64,000 nt of DNA from Convivina praedatoris (GTDB lineage Bacteria; Bacillota; Bacilli; Lactobacillales; Lactobacillaceae). Of the stretch, positions 62,403 through 64,000 are shown piece after piece. A program made the position numbers and the translations under genes. Location: NCBI RefSeq assembly GCF_933208495.1, contig NZ_CAKOET010000002.1, forward strand, positions 238,823 to 302,822, read 5' to 3'. The notes below the pieces were generated by a model. The model saw only the letters and a program-made list of their open reading frames with translations, searched no databases and was not told where the DNA came from. Numbering within the stretch: position 1 is the stretch's first letter; every line of letters begins with the position of its first letter.

Positions 62403-62981
62403 ATGGAATTTCCACAATTAAATATTGAAAATGTTGATGGAAGTATCGTTGTTTTGACGACTTCTTTGGGGGACATTAAAGTTAAACTATTTGATAGTGG
62501 CACTCCTAAAACAGTTGAAAACTTTTTGACTCATGCCAAGAATGGTTATTATGATGATGTGCCATTTCATCGTGTAATTAAGGATTTTATGATTCAGACT
62601 GGTGATCCACAAGGAACCGGTATGGGTGGTGAAAGCATTTGGGGTGGCAGTTTTGAAGATGAATTTAGTAATCAACTCTTTAATTTTCGTGGTGCCCTAT
62701 CAATGGCTAATGCTGGTCCAAATACCAATGGATCACAGTTTTTTATTGTTCAAGCCCACCAGGTTCCTGCTCAAATGGACAGCATGTTAAACCGGTTGCC
62801 CGATGAAATAAAAAAATATTATTTAAAAAATGGTGGTACACCCTGGTTAGATGGTAAACATACGGTATTTGGACAAGTGATTGCTGGTATGGATGTAGTC
62901 GACAAGATTGCTCAGAGCAAGGTTGATATGTATGACGCACCAGTAAATAAAATTGAAATTAAAAGTATGAAGATGAGTTAA
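62403..62981 (+). CDS. cyclophilin-type peptidyl-prolyl cis-trans isomerase
   Basis: 192 residues. '[23 protein letters not shown]' holds the catalytic Arg and Phe, and '[19 protein letters not shown]' is the cyclophilin signature. A ~20-residue insertion ('[21 protein letters not shown]') separates the core from the last strand, as in lactobacillar homologs. No signal peptide, so it acts in the cytoplasm on proline bonds. The start is after GGGAG, 15 bp after rpoZ. Confidence 0.95.
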   Translation: MEFPQLNIENVDGSIVVLTTSLGDIKVKLFDSGTPKTVENFLTHAKNGYYDDVPFHRVIKDFMIQTGDPQGTGMGGESIWGGSFEDEFSNQLFNFRGALSMANAGPNTNGSQFFIVQAHQVPAQMDSMLNRLPDEIKKYYLKNGGTPWLDGKHTVFGQVIAGMDVVDKIAQSKVDMYDAPVNKIEIKSMKMS

Positions 62982-63019
62982 ATTTTTTAAAATTGCTGAA
63001 CTCAAATGAAAGGGGAACC

Positions 63020-63397
63020 ATGTCATATCATATTGGACAAATTGTTCAGGGTGTCGTGACCGGAATTCAACCATATGGGGCTTTCATTCGTTTAGACGAC
63101 CAGATTCAAGGCTTGGTTCATATCTCAGAGTTTAAATCTGGAATCGTAAAAAATTTAAAGAATGAACTGCGTGTTGGAGACTTAGTAGAAGTTGTTGTGC
63201 TTGATATCGATCAATACAACGATAAAATTAGTCTTTCTATTCGCCAGTTACAAATGCTTCCGTTAAGGGACTTGCCCATCATTAAAAATACTAATATTAG
63301 ACGTCATTTTTGGACTAATCATCATTTGAATTTGGGCTTTACATCAATTGCTCAACAAAAGGAAGAATGGATTCAAGAAGCGTTAAATAGAATATAG
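63020..63397 (+). CDS. S1-domain RNA-binding protein (CvfD/GSP13-like)
   Basis: 125 residues. One S1 domain (~5-72: 'GQIVQGVVTGIQPYGAFIRLDD', 'GLVHISEF', 'VVVLDIDQYNDKISLSIRQL') is followed by a basic tail of ~50 residues with 'RRHFWTNHH'. Similar small S1 proteins (YugI/GSP13, CvfD) bind the 30S subunit or mRNA and tune translation under stress. AAAGGGGAACC precedes the ATG. Confidence 0.9.
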   Translation: MSYHIGQIVQGVVTGIQPYGAFIRLDDQIQGLVHISEFKSGIVKNLKNELRVGDLVEVVVLDIDQYNDKISLSIRQLQMLPLRDLPIIKNTNIRRHFWTNHHLNLGFTSIAQQKEEWIQEALNRI

Positions 63398-63408
63398 GAG
63401 CTCACGAT

Positions 63409-63783
63409 ATGACTATGATTGCAGCTACTGTAATTGCCTATCAAGATAATATTCCATATTTTTTAGTTAAAAAAAATGGTGATTCTTTTGATTTTTTATC
63501 AGTAAAAGAGCACTTGCATGATGATCAAACATCATTAGGCTGTATTTTAGATGCTTTTAAAAAAGCCGGCGTGCATGATTTTTCACAGTGGCAAATTGGT
63601 GAATTGGCGGCTGTTAAGGGGGATGAAAATAATTTGATGCCCTTATACTCTTTTGAAGTCTCTGATTGGCAAAAAGTCCAAAAAGATCTTAAAGGAAATT
63701 TGATGTTTGAATCTGCCGATAAAATTCAAAATTTATTAACGACCTTAGAACCTAGTGCTTTCACGGCTTTTGAGGATATTTGA
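63409..63783 (+). CDS. unknown 124-residue protein
   Basis: Begins 11 bp after the S1-domain gene with TAGGAGCTCACG before the ATG, so probably same operon. 'ATVIAYQDNIPYFLVKKNGDSFDFLSV' has a Nudix-like opening strand, but no Nudix box (GX5EX7REUXEEXGU) is present. I assign no function. Soluble, slightly acidic. It is the last gene before the rRNA-type promoters. Confidence 0.75.
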   Translation: MTMIAATVIAYQDNIPYFLVKKNGDSFDFLSVKEHLHDDQTSLGCILDAFKKAGVHDFSQWQIGELAAVKGDENNLMPLYSFEVSDWQKVQKDLKGNLMFESADKIQNLLTTLEPSAFTAFEDI

Positions 63784-63812
63784 CCCTTAATTTTAAAAAT
63801 ATAAAAAAGAGC

Positions 63813-63841
63813 TTGCGAAGTAAAAAGAAACTTGGTATAGT
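63813..63841 (+). promoter_or_regulatory. promoter P1 of the probable rRNA operon
   Basis: TTGCGA (63813-63818) and TATAGT (63836-63841), 17-bp spacing. Confidence 0.7.
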
Positions 63842-63872
63842 AATAAAGTTCTGTTGCGAGGCGAGCGAGATG

Positions 63873-63892
63873 AACAACTTAAAAAAGTTGTT
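63873..63892 (+). repeat. inverted repeat between the tandem promoters
   Basis: AACAACTT-AAAA-AAGTTGTT, an 8-bp perfect stem that ends 1 bp before the -35 of P2. Confidence 0.7.
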
Positions 63893-63893
63893 G

Positions 63894-63922
63894 TTGACAA
63901 GCGAGAATAAGCGTGATAGACT
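63894..63922 (+). promoter_or_regulatory. promoter P2 of the probable rRNA operon
   Basis: Perfect TTGACA (63894-63899) and TAGACT (63917-63922), 17-bp spacing. Stronger than P1. Confidence 0.8.
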
Positions 63923-64000
63923 AATTAAGTTGTTTCGTAAGGGAGCAACGCAGTAGCACATTGAAAACTGAACAAAACTTTGAACAAACAAATCTGTAAC
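63923..64000 (+). other. rRNA-operon leader (16S gene lies beyond the window)
   Basis: A hairpin (GTTGTTTC 63929-63936 with GGAGCAAC 63942-63949) is followed by CATTGAAAACTGAACAAAACTT, a sequence style common just upstream of 16S rRNA in lactic acid bacteria. No coding frame. The 16S gene itself is not in the window, so this is inferred. Confidence 0.6.

Noticed and set aside
63409..63783. Nudix hydrolase for the last ORF
   Set aside because: Only the first strand looks similar; the Nudix box is missing.

Overview
The window reads as chromosomal core sequence of a low-GC Gram-positive lactic acid bacterium (Lactobacillaceae). The evidence is AGGAGG-type ribosome binding sites, T-box leaders, PepV, PepF, CshA, RNase Y, WhiA, ClpP and MutS2. 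A D-lactate dehydrogenase of the type found in Leuconostoc, Weissella and Limosilactobacillus, plus a MurA with Asp in place of the usual active-site Cys, make a heterofermentative Leuconostoc/Weissella-like host most likely. That genus-level placement is inference. No phage, transposon, CRISPR array or tRNA was seen. One gene runs in from the left edge, and the right edge stops inside the leader of what is probably an rRNA operon.

Layout. 1-513: 3' part of a GntR-family regulator. 551-4932 (minus): methionine uptake operon (metQ, an M20 peptidase, metN, metI) behind a Met T-box. 4990-8904: SAP-domain protein, then a yybP-ykoY (Mn2+) riboswitch driving a P-type Ca2+/Mn2+ exporter and a small unknown protein. 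8936-9925 (minus): a Gtf3-like glycosyltransferase. 10066-16321: PepV, a glutamine-type ABC system with two paralogous binding-protein/permease fusions around one ATPase (GlnR-like box upstream), and CoiA. 16390-24621: PepF, a 2-hydroxyacid dehydrogenase, pheST under a Phe T-box, murA and rpmE2. 24684-33432: RlmD-like methyltransferase, murF, a serine hydrolase, cshA, folC, an MFS exporter and radC. 33521-38425: yvcK, whiA, clpP, D-LDH and an EIIC-like permease.

38552-40631: an amino acid permease and a secreted transglycosylase-like protein with two tandem WalR-type boxes at its promoter. 40734-46222: ribosome-assembly and tRNA-modification cluster (yqeG, yqeH, yhbY, yqeK, rsfS, a methyltransferase, tmcAL, yceD), lacking the nadD that usually sits between yhbY and yqeK. 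46320-48122: two-component system. 48206-54643: yidC, a SpoU methyltransferase, secG, rnr, smpB and rny (protein export, RNA decay, ribosome rescue). 54767-61293: two small envelope proteins, rnhC, cvpA, mutS2, two unrecognised genes, and a YolD-like gene under a LexA-type box. 61552-63783: gmk, rpoZ, a cyclophilin, an S1-domain protein and an unknown. 63813-64000: tandem strong promoters and an rRNA-type leader.

No wholly new multi-gene system stands out. The most useful observations are regulatory (WalR, GlnR and LexA-like boxes, riboswitch and T-boxes, near-leaderless promoters with TGnTATAAT) and a few proteins with altered key residues (MurA Cys to Asp; YidC and MetQ without a lipobox Cys). 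The least explained coding material is the gene pair at 59504-60953. All box and promoter calls were made by eye. Several CDS starts were moved downstream of the longest possible ORF to the codon that follows a ribosome binding site.
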